A model generated the notes under the pieces. That model saw only the letters and a program-made list of their open reading frames with translations, had not been told where the DNA came from and searched no databases. A program made the position numbers and the translations under genes. A DNA stretch of 64,000 nucleotides from Leishmania donovani (lineage: Eukaryota; Euglenozoa; Kinetoplastea; Trypanosomatida; Trypanosomatidae). Shown here piece by piece: positions 29,195 to 39,811 of the stretch (position 1 is its first letter; the number at the start of each line of letters is the position of its first letter). Location: NCBI RefSeq assembly GCF_000227135.1, contig NC_018259.1:1320619-1384618 (forward strand), read 5' to 3'.

Positions 29195-32100
29195 ATGCTC
29201 AACAAGGTCATCCAGGACATATACCACCTTCGGCGCGTGCACGCCGTGCTACCTGACGCGGTGCTGGGCGACACTCTCAAAAACAAGCTCCTGCGCCTTT
29301 CCTTGCAGCCCTCTCTGCAGGAGCTCAAGCATCGAGCCCAGCAGGCGTACGCCAGTGCCCATGAAGGCAATCAACTATGTTCTTTGCCCTCGGACAGCCG
29401 ATGGGGCCACGGCGGCGGCACGCTGAGCTACTCCCCATACACCATCAACCCATCTGCTCTGTGCAATCTCTTAGACAGCCTAGCATACTTCCACTTGGGC
29501 AGCAGTGCCGTCGCGAAGGAGGCGGTGCAGCTCGTGCAGCTCAGCGCGCCGTCCATGTCGGTTCCACAACTGTGCACCACACTGGCTGCGTGCTGCGCGC
29601 TTGGAGCGCAGACCGACATCACAGCGACGGCGCTGCCACTGCTGCGCACGGCATTGAACTCGTACACCGGGCCGTCATCCTTGGGGGATGATGGGGCGGT
29701 GGTGGCGTCGTCAGCGGCCGGCTCGCATAAGTCCAACGAGGCACCGCTTCTCTTCTCGCAAGGTAACATCGTTCTGCTGCTGATGGAGGCGCTGCAGAGG
29801 GCTGGGGTTGAGGATGTGCAGGTGTGGCACCTGCTCGCGGAGCATTGCCTCCGCTACCTCGACTCCTTCGACGGCAGGCAGCTCTGCAACGTCATCGAGG
29901 CACTCTGTGCCGAGGGCATCGACGACTACCCAGACTTCTTTGTAGCCGCAGAGCGGCACATCACGTCGCAGCCGTCTAATTACTTGTCACCGGATCAGTT
30001 GCAGAGGGTGGTGCACTGCTACAAAGACTTGCATCAACCAGTGGTGTCGCTGCTCGCGTTGGTCAATGCGACGCCGCTTCACGGCGAGGATGTTGAGCGA
30101 TCCATCAGTGCAGCAGCCGCTGTCGTGGCTTTCTCCAGCAGCAGCGGCCTCGACGGCTGTGGCAAGGGTAGCCGAAGTGCGTCGGGCGCCTCAGAGACGG
30201 CTCGCGTGGCGACGCTGCATCCTTCCTTAGAGGCCTTCGAGGGGGCCGCCATCAAGGCGGTGGAGTCCGCGGATGCTCAAGGGGTTTTGGACCTCCTCCA
30301 AAAGTGCGAGCAGCGACGCGTCATGACGGCACGCGCTATGGATGCCATACTCGAACGTCTACTTGCCTTGTACTACCCCGAACTGCGGAGCGGCGCCGCC
30401 TGTGCGGCGGCGAAGGGTACCGAGAGCGCATCCCCTACCGTGGGCGCCACCGATGCCACCGCTCCGCCACCGCAGCCCCGCCACACTCCAGTGGAGCTGC
30501 ACCATCTCTCCCAGGCCCTTGTGGCCTCTTTTGAGTTCAATGATGCCGCGCTTTTCGCTCAGCAGCTGCCGACTGCGGCGAGCACTGATGACGGAGAGAA
30601 GAATCCCACGATGCCCGCCAAACCCGCGGCAGTGACGGCGTTGCTCGACGCCCTCGCCGGGGAACTGACGCGCTGGTACCACCACCGTGTGCTACACCTG
30701 GTGCGGTACGCGTTGCGGCTGCTGCCCGCTCCATCGCAGCCCCACACTTTCTACCGCGCCGTGGTTGATCACCTCCGCCGCTCCAATGACCTCTCGTCAC
30801 ACGAAGGGCCACCGCAGCTTCGCAGTTTGATCGACGCGCTTCTTGCCTTGCGCGCCTACGGCGGAGAGGCGATACTCGTGCAGTACATGCCAGCCATCAC
30901 CGTCGCCGTGCAGAACACGCCTCGCAGCACCCAGCTTGAGCTCACGGCTCTGCTGGCCAACTTGCCGTGCGCCAAGGAGGAACTCATACCCGGGGTCTAC
31001 CGACAGTGGGGATCCCAGAAGCGCTGGCTTCGCACCATCACCGAGGAGGAGGTGGGGTGGGCACTGCAGATCATGTCGCGCAGCGGCGGCCTTCGGGACT
31101 CACAGATCCTACATGCTGTGCTGCAGTACGTGCAGGCGCAGCGCGCACAACTCCCGCCGCAGCGCGTGGTGGAGTACCTGCATCAGCTGGCTCGACTAGG
31201 CGTGCGAGACCTGGAGTTCTTTACACAGACTGCGGAGCAACTGATGCGGCGTGCGGTCGGGTCCGCCCCGTCCGTGGCTCTCGCAGCACGCGGCGGCGCA
31301 GCACAGCCGGTGAGCGCCTCGTCCTCAACTTCTCAGATGATGGTGCGACATCAGCAGTGGCAGGTAACAACGGTCCACGATCTCTGTCTCCTCCTCTTCA
31401 CCTTCACGTTTGTGCTGCGCGACTCGATTCGTGTCACGCAGCAGATTATTTCGCGCCTCAAGATGTGCGCCTCCTCTGCCGCGCCGCGCGACATCGCACT
31501 AGCGCTGTACAGCTTTGTAAAGCTGCGCGTCGCGCATAACGACGAGGTCACCGGGCAGCTGTGCGAGCGGGCCTGTGCCACTCTCGCAGAGTTCCGCGCC
31601 GCTGAGCTGGCGAGCATGTGGAGCTCGCTGCGCTGCCTTCGCCATCCACACGGCAAACTGCGTCAGCGAACGCTCGACTTGCTGGGCTCCAGCACCGCCG
31701 ATGTTTGCCCCAACTGGCGGTTTTCAGACAACGACTGCGTCTCCCTCGGCTCGGCTCTGCTCCTGACCGAGGCTCCACCGTCCACCGCCGATCAGCCGCT
31801 TGTGCCGCCTCAAGCTCACGAAGACAGCACCGCTGCGGGCGACGCGGATGAAGGTGAAGCCCCTGCTCTTCCTGGCCCCTCTGCCCCAGTGAGGAGAGGG
31901 CTGGGGGCGGCGGTGCCACTTCCCGCAGTGTTCGAGCGGCACTTTGTGGAGGTGTGCCAGCGTCTCCTACCGGCTGCGACGGGTCAGCGGCTGTACCTCA
32001 TTCTCTGCAGCCTCAGTGCGTGCCAGACATCGCTGAGCGTGCCAGTTGAGCTGTGGGAGAAAACGCTGACGACAGTGGATACACACGCCGAGTCGCTCTC

Positions 32101-32530
32101 TACAGGAACTCTTGATGAGCTCGTTGGCACGGCGCAGCTGGAGGTGCTGGCGGCGTTGCGGCGCCTGCGCGCTTGCGTGGTGGATCCGGTGGCCCTTGCC
32201 ACAGTGGAGGTGGCGCAGGAAACCATGTCCAGGCCTTCTGCAGCGAAGAAAGGAAACGCTGGTGCCGCTGGCTCTGGGAGGTGGGTAGCGCCGTACTGCC
32301 CGCCGCGGCTGTGGTCCACTTTGCGGCCGCAGTGGCGAGAGCTGACGTGTAGCGCAGCAGTGCTGGCACGTCCAGACCTGATTGAGGTTGTGGTAGACAT
32401 CAAGGGTGGGGGCGACTCCCCAGAAGCCGCTGCGGAGCCTAAGGCGGGGCGGCGGTCTGCTGCGGCTTCGGCGAAGAAGTCTACTGTGCGCAAGGGGCGT
32501 TCGGTCAAGGACGCAGTTCACCTGGTATGA
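29195..32530 (+). CDS. Large helical-repeat protein, 1111 residues, possibly a mitochondrial RNA-processing factor
   Basis: No named family is certain. The chain is built of Leu/Ala-rich helical units, for example the stretches around the ALCNLLDSLAYF and IALALYSFVKLR segments, spaced as in the helical repeats of FASTK-like and heptatricopeptide/octotricopeptide organelle RNA-binding proteins. Acidic or Ser/Gly/Ala-rich linkers interrupt the array. The C-terminal tail is basic (Lys/Arg/Ser/Ala). I see no RAP-domain signature with confidence. Mitochondrial location and RNA binding are inferences from repeat style. The frame is open for 74 codons upstream without an ATG, so the ATG at 29195 is the first usable start. 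If the true start is elsewhere, the N-terminus would change only slightly. Confidence 0.85.
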   Translation: MLNKVIQDIYHLRRVHAVLPDAVLGDTLKNKLLRLSLQPSLQELKHRAQQAYASAHEGNQLCSLPSDSRWGHGGGTLSYSPYTINPSALCNLLDSLAYFHLGSSAVAKEAVQLVQLSAPSMSVPQLCTTLAACCALGAQTDITATALPLLRTALNSYTGPSSLGDDGAVVASSAAGSHKSNEAPLLFSQGNIVLLLMEALQRAGVEDVQVWHLLAEHCLRYLDSFDGRQLCNVIEALCAEGIDDYPDFFVAAERHITSQPSNYLSPDQLQRVVHCYKDLHQPVVSLLALVNATPLHGEDVERSISAAAAVVAFSSSSGLDGCGKGSRSASGASETARVATLHPSLEAFEGAAIKAVESADAQGVLDLLQKCEQRRVMTARAMDAILERLLALYYPELRSGAACAAAKGTESASPTVGATDATAPPPQPRHTPVELHHLSQALVASFEFNDAALFAQQLPTAASTDDGEKNPTMPAKPAAVTALLDALAGELTRWYHHRVLHLVRYALRLLPAPSQPHTFYRAVVDHLRRSNDLSSHEGPPQLRSLIDALLALRAYGGEAILVQYMPAITVAVQNTPRSTQLELTALLANLPCAKEELIPGVYRQWGSQKRWLRTITEEEVGWALQIMSRSGGLRDSQILHAVLQYVQAQRAQLPPQRVVEYLHQLARLGVRDLEFFTQTAEQLMRRAVGSAPSVALAARGGAAQPVSASSSTSQMMVRHQQWQVTTVHDLCLLLFTFTFVLRDSIRVTQQIISRLKMCASSAAPRDIALALYSFVKLRVAHNDEVTGQLCERACATLAEFRAAELASMWSSLRCLRHPHGKLRQRTLDLLGSSTADVCPNWRFSDNDCVSLGSALLLTEAPPSTADQPLVPPQAHEDSTAAGDADEGEAPALPGPSAPVRRGLGAAVPLPAVFERHFVEVCQRLLPAATGQRLYLILCSLSACQTSLSVPVELWEKTLTTVDTHAESLSTGTLDELVGTAQLEVLAALRRLRACVVDPVALATVEVAQETMSRPSAAKKGNAGAAGSGRWVAPYCPPRLWSTLRPQWRELTCSAAVLARPDLIEVVVDIKGGGDSPEAAAEPKAGRRSAAASAKKSTVRKGRSVKDAVHLV

Positions 32531-35339
32531 CATATGCGAATGACCACCTGCTCAGCGCTTCAACCGTCTCGCTCGCTCGCTCGTCCTGCTCACCGTGCCC
32601 CCCCCCCCCTCTGCGCCGCATGCGGAGCCTGGGCTCATTGCGTTGAGCCCTCGAGACGCGCTCCCCCTCCGTCTCCTCCATCCATGATCACAGACATATC
32701 TTTTTTTCTCCTTCCTTTGCTCGGCTCTGTTGCAGTGTGTGCACGTGTGTGTGTGTGGCTACCTGTGCAACACCTTCGCTGCCGCCCACTTCTATTCACT
32801 GCACTCTTCTCGCTCTGTCGTGGTCTCTTTAACCGTTGATGACCCCCCCCCCGCAGCTAGGTAAGCAACCAGAACACAAGGATAAAGTAGTAAAGAGGGC
32901 GTCTCAGCACTCGAGTGCAGCTGTGCGGCATAGGGAAGGCGAACGTACGTAGTCGCACCCCCCACGCTGAAGGTCTCTCTAATTTTTTCCGCACTCTATA
33001 TGCATGTGGAAACCCTCGCATGTGCATGCGAGAGGTACCCTACCGTGGAGAGTGAGATAGGAGGGTCTGAGGGAGAGGATGTCCTGTCCAGCTTCTGCGT
33101 GGCTTCTCCTCTCGATTTGCTTTTAGCTCATCCTTTATGTGTGCCTGCGTGTCTGCCTGCCAGTCCCTTCGCACCGCGCGCATAACAGTTGTGGACATCA
33201 TGCTCTGCATCTTTATCGTTCGCTTTCTTCCGTCGGTCAGGTCTAGTTGCGTTTCTTCCGTCTTCTGAGGCACTCCAACTCCCGTCGCCGCAATTTGCGA
33301 CTTTCTGTGGCTGCCACGGATGCGGCCCATCGCCCATCACACATTCGGCAAAACCGCCTCTCTTTTCATCCCCTTTCGCTACACTCTGGCTCTGAGCATC
33401 TGAACAAAGGATGTGCACACCGGAAGTAACGGAGCACACGCGCATCCATTACGTGTGCCACAGGTGACGGAGATTCCAGGAGAGCTGACATCATGAGAAT
33501 CCACCAGCGAACGAGTCAGCGACCTCACACCGTGACTGTGAGGAAAAAGGTGGGTGGTTGCTTGGTGATGCGCTAGTGGTCTTGTCTGGAGGTATCGTGG
33601 CTAACCAAGGTACCCCTGCTGGCAACGTTGTGCTTCTTTAGGGCGGTGGCGGTGGTGGAAAGGACTAGAGAGGAGGATGTAGGCGGATTAAGGAGGGGCG
33701 GCAGTTTAGCTGCTACTAGAGAGATGCTCGGCCACGCTGTTTTCGACCCGACGTGGCTGATGTGCGTGGGAGTCTGCAAATGCCTGTGGCGATGCGTGCG
33801 TGCGTGCGTAGATGTGCTTCTGTGTGCAGCAGAGAGGTGGGGAGAGACATGTCGGTGCCGCCTTCCTTTCTTCTTGCAGCCTTGAGTCTGCCATCTCATA
33901 CATTAAGGGTTCAACACTGAGAGGGATGTCTTTGTGCGGGTGCGTGTGCGTGTGTGTGCGCCCGTGTGGTCTGACCAGAGGGGCGTGCTCGGACGCGCTC
34001 TTCCGCCCTCTTCGCGCTCCACACACACACACACACCCTTGCACAGACCTCTGCCCCCTCTCGCCTTTCTTCCATAGTGTTTGCCTGAGTCATGTGAGAG
34101 AGAGCGAGTGTGCGGCGAAGCGAAAAGGACAACCAAAACTTGTTTTCGGGCGTGCGTGTGCATGCCTCGCGGTTATTATGGCAGCGTCTTGCCCGGCCCC
34201 CCTTCCCCTTCCCCTATGCACACAGTCGCATGCTCAACTACGAGAATGGGGCGCGGGCGTGTTGGAAAACCAAGCAGAACAGTAGACGAAAGCATAACTC
34301 TGCCGAATGGGCAGAGCGGTGTCTTCCGTCTCTCTCTCATGTACCCCGCGGGTAGATGCAAGTGCACGCTCGCGTGGTGCCTTCAGTGAGGCAAACGCGA
34401 AGGGGAGAGGAGGGGGCACGTTGCTCTTCCTCTCGTGTACATGCATCTGTTCTTGCGTGTGCCTCTTCGCACTCCGCCGGAGGCCCTCACGTACGCGTGT
34501 CTCCCTCGATTTGGCTCCCTTTCTCTCTGTGCACGTGGAGGGCGCAGTGATATCCTGGGTAGCGCGTGCGCACGTCTCCGCGGCTGCACAAGCCCCTCCC
34601 CGCATCGATGGCCGACGTGCGCAATGTTTTCTATCGTTTCTGTTCACATCCCCTCCCCCTTTCTTCCCGCTGCCTCTCGGTACATATTTGAATTCTGTCG
34701 CTGCTCTTTTTTTTTCCGTGGAACCGACATGGGTGCTAACAACTCGCCCTTACATGCGCGCACGGCGGGCGGCGCGGCTGTAGATTTCCTACACCATCTG
34801 CAGAAGCTCCTCCTCAACACACCCGCCCACCCACATACATACATACACACACACACACACAGCGAAAAAGGAGGAAGGCAAAGACGTCTTCAAGTTCGAA
34901 AGAGAGAGAGAGGCAGGGGGCGCTTCGTTCCACCACCTCCGCGACGCACGCGATGCATGTGTGCGGGCGTCTTTAGTGAGTACTTTGCTTCTCTTCTTGG
35001 CGAGCGTTCGACTAGCCTCTTCTTTTTGTGTGTTTTGCCCGCGTTCGGGGTGCGTGCAAGCGTACATATGTGCATATGTATGCGTATGCGTGTACGTGCT
35101 TGGATGTGAGGCCACATCACACCTGCGCCAGTGTATGCTTCTCATTGCTCGTGGGTCTATCCGCGTTGCGTGGTGCTCTCTGCGTAGTCGATTTCTCTCC
35201 TCTTTCCTCGTTCTCTGAGGGCGGCACGCCATCACGCCACCCGTACGCACCCGGTAGACGCGCACGCACATACGCACACATCCATCCACCGGTATACACG
35301 CTCGCTAGGCTGCATTTCTGATCGTCTCTTTTTTACTTT

Positions 35340-35365
35340 GCGTTTGTTTTCGCCGCTTTCTTCAG
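35340..35365 (+). promoter_or_regulatory. Candidate spliced-leader acceptor for the B-box/MATH gene
   Basis: The T/C-rich run ending at about 35362 is followed by an AG at 35364-35365, which would give a 5' UTR of about 490 nt containing CA and AT repeats. Later C/T tracts are alternatives. Confidence 0.3.
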
Positions 35366-35634
35366 CTCTTGCAGTGTTGTCTCAGATAATATCGTCCTCC
35401 TTTCTCTTTCCCTGTCTCCTTATTCGTCTTGGGCCCCTTCCCCCCTTTCCCCCCTCCCTTCTCTCCCTCATTCATTGGGCCATTCTGTCTCGAGACGTCG
35501 CTGTACGACCCTTCCCTCCTGCCATGAGAGAGCGCGCGCGCACACACACACACGCACACGCCTTCACCTGCTCACCTTTTTCTCGTCGTTGCTTCTGTCG
35601 TATGAGGGTAGGAAAGCTCGTTTTGCTTCCTCAC

Positions 35635-35681
35635 CACACACACACACACACACTCATATATATATATATATATATATATAT
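35635..35681 (+). repeat. CA repeat followed by (AT)13
   Basis: A CA repeat (35635-35653) is followed after two bases by an uninterrupted (AT)13 at 35656-35681, about 175 bases before the start codon of the next gene. Confidence 0.95.
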
Positions 35682-35854
35682 CGACGGTCTACGCAGCACC
35701 AGCACCCCCCTCCTCCTCTTGGCGCGCGCGTGTTCCCGCCTTCCACGCTTACACACTCTCTGCGCGCGTCTCTCCACACGGCAGCGCAGCGTGGCAACTG
35801 GTGCCTGTCTACACGCAGGCCCACACACGCGCGTCGCCTCCTATTGCGTGAACC

Positions 35855-38800
35855 ATGGCGGCGACTTCGCCCACGCCGTCCCAGCGGACGTACTTGCGCA
35901 TTGTAGTGTACTGCGACGATTCGCAGGAGCCGCACACCTTACCGGATGTGCGTGTGCCGCGGAGCGTCAGCGAGGTGCAGCGACTCGTGGAGGGCCGAGT
36001 AGGACAGCGAGCAATGGTGCTATCCTACTGGAATTACACGCACAGTCGCTACGAGCTGCTGAAGGATGTGCGCGAACTGCTGCAGGAAGACGGACGCCTG
36101 CTTTCTCAGCGTTTACACACCTCAGAGAATGAGGCCGCGGAGACGGCAGAGGCGGATGGGACGACGAACACGGACGGCAGAGCCACCTCCGCCAGCGAGC
36201 TGGGCGCCCACCATTCCAAGCTCTGTATCTATCGCTGCCAGCTGTGGATGGAGACAACACTGATTCAGCTGGAGCCACTGGATAAACGGCGCGACAAGAT
36301 CGAGTACGATGAGCTGCGCAGCCACGTTGCTTGCTGGCTGGGCAACAAGCATGTCGGCTTCGAAGTGCAGGATGCGATGCGCATTCGTTGCCCTTTCCTG
36401 ACTCGCATGTTTGACGAGACGCGAAGCAGACGGCTGTCGGCCAATCAGGACAAGGTGCAGCTGCTCTACTACAGTAACAACGCGTGGAGCGTGCGCGTGG
36501 TCCTGCAGTATGGATTCCTGCTCAGCAACGGCGTCCCCCAGTCGCTGGCAGCCGTGCTGCAGTCCTGCGGCGGCTCGGACGTGTCAAGCGGCACTGAGTC
36601 GGGGTCGAGCAATCCTGTGCCACATGTCGGGGGTGGTGCCTCGGCGCCGACCTCTCCGTCGTCAGCGTCGCCGACCGCGGCGAACACGCGGCGCACGCCT
36701 TTTGTTTTTACCTCCTCGATGCTTAGCGCGCATGTGAAGTATATGCCACCCAACACCGCGCCTCACAAGGTGCTGCTGTGCGAAGTTGCACCTGGACGCC
36801 GTTTCATGACTGACCAGGGCCTCACGGGCGAGAGCCCCGACAAGCAGGCCTACCCCACCCCTCCTGTGAAGCCACCACGCGGCTACGACAGTGTTTGCTA
36901 CATGCGGGCGCACAAGCAGAAGACCAGCCTGCGCACCGAGGACGCCGCTGAAATTGCGGCAGAGGACCTCTCCCTGGTGCAGGTGCAGGTGCAGCACAGC
37001 TACCAGGCACTGCCCCGCTATCTACTAACGGTGTTCCCCTCCGCCGCCACTCTGTCGGCACAGCAGCGTCGCAAGAGCGGACGGTGCGCCACAACCAGCC
37101 CGGCCCGGTCGCCAGGGACGACAGCGCAGGCCGCGGCAGCGAGGGAGGACGAGAAGAAGATGAGCCGTGCGGGAGGGGTGCCGCCGCCGCTGCCGTCGCC
37201 GTCCTCCCCATCTTCCCCATCGTCCCCGTCTTCCCCGTCCAAGATCTACAACATGAAGGAGTGGTTCAAGTCCAGCCCGAGGCGGGGGTCCGTGTCCGCG
37301 GACAACGGCGCGAATCCGAAGCAGGCTACCTCTCCGCATAGCACCAGCGGCCTCCTCATGGGGATGCGCTACGCAGACAGCACAGCACCCTACCAACGAG
37401 CTGCCTCCGCCACCACGCCGGGCCGCGGTGAGGCCTCCAAACAGCGCCGCGCCGCGCAGAAAACCCGCGCAGAGTGCGACGAAGGCAACACCGCATATCA
37501 CGGCGGTGGCGGACTGATCGAACCCTGGGCGCTAGACTCTGTGCCTGCGAGAGGCACAGGGACTGCAGGGCGCAGTGACCTGGTGACAGGCTCGCCGTGG
37601 GCGTCAGGGGTATACTCAGCCGGCAACGGCGGCTTTCGCAACGCTTCGCCCAGTAATCGTGTCTCTTACGGCGGTGTTCGTGCTGCTTCGGCACCCCGCG
37701 CGCCCCCGACGCAGCACCTGTCGCCACTGAGCCCATACGCCGCCCAAGTCTCGCCAAGCACGAATTCGGCGTGGGGGACTGGCGGCCTGATGCCGTCTCT
37801 GTCGTTCCACGGCGCCTACAACGCGCACTCGAGCCACAACAGGCTGCTCTACGAGAGCCTGCCTCGTGATCGCAGCGCCACGAGCCGCGATACAGCATAT
37901 CTGTCAGTACCTGCTGCCGTGGTCCGAAGCGCTGGTCGGAGAGCCGCAAGCGCTGGCGCGCCGCTGCCAGCTGCCCATCATGGAGCCCCCTCACGTCCTC
38001 CCCTTCTGCCACCGCGCGGGGGCGTGCGCGGTGGCGGCGCGATGGGTGGCGGGGGCATCGCTGGTCCGACGCTGAAGACAGTGCCGCCCGCCTCGGCCAC
38101 AGCTCCGTTTACTCAGCGGCAGGCGCCACCGGCGACCTTGGATCAGTTTACCTGCGACATTCATCCCCGCCAGATCAAGTCGCTCTACTGCATGGCGTGC
38201 GAGGAGCTGACGTGCTCGTACTGCGCCAGCGTTGGGGCGCACCGCTCTCACGTGGTGGTGGAGGCGGCGGAAAGAGCAACGGCTGTATGCGCCAAGGCAG
38301 AGGCACTGCACGAGGCGCTGCGCCACTCGCTGACCCAGTGCGAGCAAACAGAGGAACAGCTGAGGGCAGAGCAGGCCCGCTACGCTGGGCGGCAGCAGCG
38401 AGATCTGTGCTTCGTTCAACGGCAATTCTCGACACTGAATCAGGCGCTTCAGCAGGCGGAGCGTTCCATGACGCAGATGGTGCAGGAGGCGCAGCGCAGG
38501 CCGCCGCTCGCCGAGGCTGCCGCCGTGGCCACCAAGTACACGCAAGCGCTTGCCGCTCTAGACGCGGCGCTGCGGCGTTATTACAGCACAGTAGCTGCCA
38601 GCAGTAGTGGGCCCTGCGCAGAGCGTACTTGCGGTCCCACGAACCGCTTGCTTGAGTTGTTGCACTTCCTTCGCACGACCTCGTCGCTGATTGGCCAAGT
38701 GGAAGGCAGCATTGCTCGACGCAAGGACGAGGAGAAGCGCCTGCGCGACGCCATCGTGAGCTGCGAAGCTCAGGCGCAGACGAATGAGGCCCTCTTTCAA

Positions 38801-39811
38801 CAGGTTGACTGGGCGGGCCTGCGTCGGCTGCTTGTGAGCATCGGCAACGTCCGCACCAACATGGACAACGTAGCGGAGCCGCAGCCGTCTACCTCGGCAG
38901 GGCCATTTCGCAGTGGCAGGACCGCGCCTCCGTCACTGCACGAAGCCACCGCCCTCTCTATGCCTGGTGCAGCACAAAGCCGGCCAAACTCTGCCAAGGT
39001 GCGAGCGCGCACTCAGACGCTGATGGCACTCTCTTCGCCGCGCCGTGACGCCAGCAGCGATGCACCGCAGCGGCTGCTGGACAGCCTACCTGCCGGTACC
39101 CTTATGCAGAGCGAAAACGGTGCCGCCGCATCGCCGCCGACGCTGCAGAATCTCGGCCTGCACCGCTGTCTGACGGACCTCCAGAGAGGCTACATTTGGG
39201 TCATCCAGAGCGCCACGTCTTACTTCGCACCTGGACAACGGAAGATAGTCTGCTCCACACCATTCCGCCTGCTCGGTGTATCGTGGGAGCTGCGCGTTGC
39301 CCCGCTCCCGCGAGCACGTCGCCACGACGGCAGCGCGTCCTCCACGCCGATGGTGGAGCCGGGGATCAACGGCGGCGTGATGGACACCGCGGCGTCTAGG
39401 TTGACACCACCCAATGTGCTGGAAGGAGGCGGCAGGGGGCTCAGTGGTAGTCAGGCGCGCACCTCACTCCTTCTCACGCACTCCGCGCAGGAGGACCACT
39501 ACACGTTCGCGGCAGAGGATGTCGACAACACCCTCGTGACGTCGGCGCCCTCGTCCGACGAGGGAGAGGAGGAGTGGCTCGGCCTCTTTCTCTTCCCCTT
39601 GCAGCACCGTCTGCGCATAGACTTCCGCGTTATCGCCTTCTCAGAGGTGGCATGGGCGGAGTGGCAGGTGACGGGGTGGACGGCGCGATTTGCCGGGAAG
39701 GGATGGGGTCTCTACCCCTTCTTGCAACGCAGAGAGCTGCTGCAGACCGACGAGCTGGCGCGCGATAACATGGTGAAGATTTGCATAGCCCCCATCAGCG
39801 ACCTGTATTAG
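35855..39811 (+). CDS. B-box / coiled-coil / MATH protein (TRIM37-like, no RING)
   Basis: The 1318-residue product has a canonical type 2 B-box zinc finger starting at C767, with ligands in the order C-H-C-C-C-C-H-H. A Glu/Gln/Ala-rich probable coiled coil follows (about 805-900). A C-terminal TRAF-like MATH domain is apparent from Y1113: an opening YIWVIQ strand, then CSTPFRLLGVSWELRVAP, a 90-residue low-complexity insert, and a closing GKGWGLYPFLQRRELL segment. This order matches TRIM37, an E3 ubiquitin ligase, but no RING is seen before the B-box. The N-terminal 85 residues look like a small mixed alpha/beta domain, and a Ser/Pro/Gly-rich disordered region with SSP repeats (37187-37240) fills the middle. 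The MATH call is by eye. Confidence 0.85.
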   Translation: MAATSPTPSQRTYLRIVVYCDDSQEPHTLPDVRVPRSVSEVQRLVEGRVGQRAMVLSYWNYTHSRYELLKDVRELLQEDGRLLSQRLHTSENEAAETAEADGTTNTDGRATSASELGAHHSKLCIYRCQLWMETTLIQLEPLDKRRDKIEYDELRSHVACWLGNKHVGFEVQDAMRIRCPFLTRMFDETRSRRLSANQDKVQLLYYSNNAWSVRVVLQYGFLLSNGVPQSLAAVLQSCGGSDVSSGTESGSSNPVPHVGGGASAPTSPSSASPTAANTRRTPFVFTSSMLSAHVKYMPPNTAPHKVLLCEVAPGRRFMTDQGLTGESPDKQAYPTPPVKPPRGYDSVCYMRAHKQKTSLRTEDAAEIAAEDLSLVQVQVQHSYQALPRYLLTVFPSAATLSAQQRRKSGRCATTSPARSPGTTAQAAAAREDEKKMSRAGGVPPPLPSPSSPSSPSSPSSPSKIYNMKEWFKSSPRRGSVSADNGANPKQATSPHSTSGLLMGMRYADSTAPYQRAASATTPGRGEASKQRRAAQKTRAECDEGNTAYHGGGGLIEPWALDSVPARGTGTAGRSDLVTGSPWASGVYSAGNGGFRNASPSNRVSYGGVRAASAPRAPPTQHLSPLSPYAAQVSPSTNSAWGTGGLMPSLSFHGAYNAHSSHNRLLYESLPRDRSATSRDTAYLSVPAAVVRSAGRRAASAGAPLPAAHHGAPSRPPLLPPRGGVRGGGAMGGGGIAGPTLKTVPPASATAPFTQRQAPPATLDQFTCDIHPRQIKSLYCMACEELTCSYCASVGAHRSHVVVEAAERATAVCAKAEALHEALRHSLTQCEQTEEQLRAEQARYAGRQQRDLCFVQRQFSTLNQALQQAERSMTQMVQEAQRRPPLAEAAAVATKYTQALAALDAALRRYYSTVAASSSGPCAERTCGPTNRLLELLHFLRTTSSLIGQVEGSIARRKDEEKRLRDAIVSCEAQAQTNEALFQQVDWAGLRRLLVSIGNVRTNMDNVAEPQPSTSAGPFRSGRTAPPSLHEATALSMPGAAQSRPNSAKVRARTQTLMALSSPRRDASSDAPQRLLDSLPAGTLMQSENGAAASPPTLQNLGLHRCLTDLQRGYIWVIQSATSYFAPGQRKIVCSTPFRLLGVSWELRVAPLPRARRHDGSASSTPMVEPGINGGVMDTAASRLTPPNVLEGGGRGLSGSQARTSLLLTHSAQEDHYTFAAEDVDNTLVTSAPSSDEGEEEWLGLFLFPLQHRLRIDFRVIAFSEVAWAEWQVTGWTARFAGKGWGLYPFLQRRELLQTDELARDNMVKICIAPISDLY

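Larger units (their letters stand above)
32531..35854. other. 3.3 kb intergenic region between the 1111-residue protein and B-box/MATH genes
   Basis: No gene is supported. A poly-C run (about 32600-32610), T runs (near 32700 and 34710), CA repeats (34023-34036; about 34847-34860) and C/T-rich sequence from 35300 to 35530 are present. 33380-33900 is more balanced sequence without coding signal. Confidence 0.6.
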
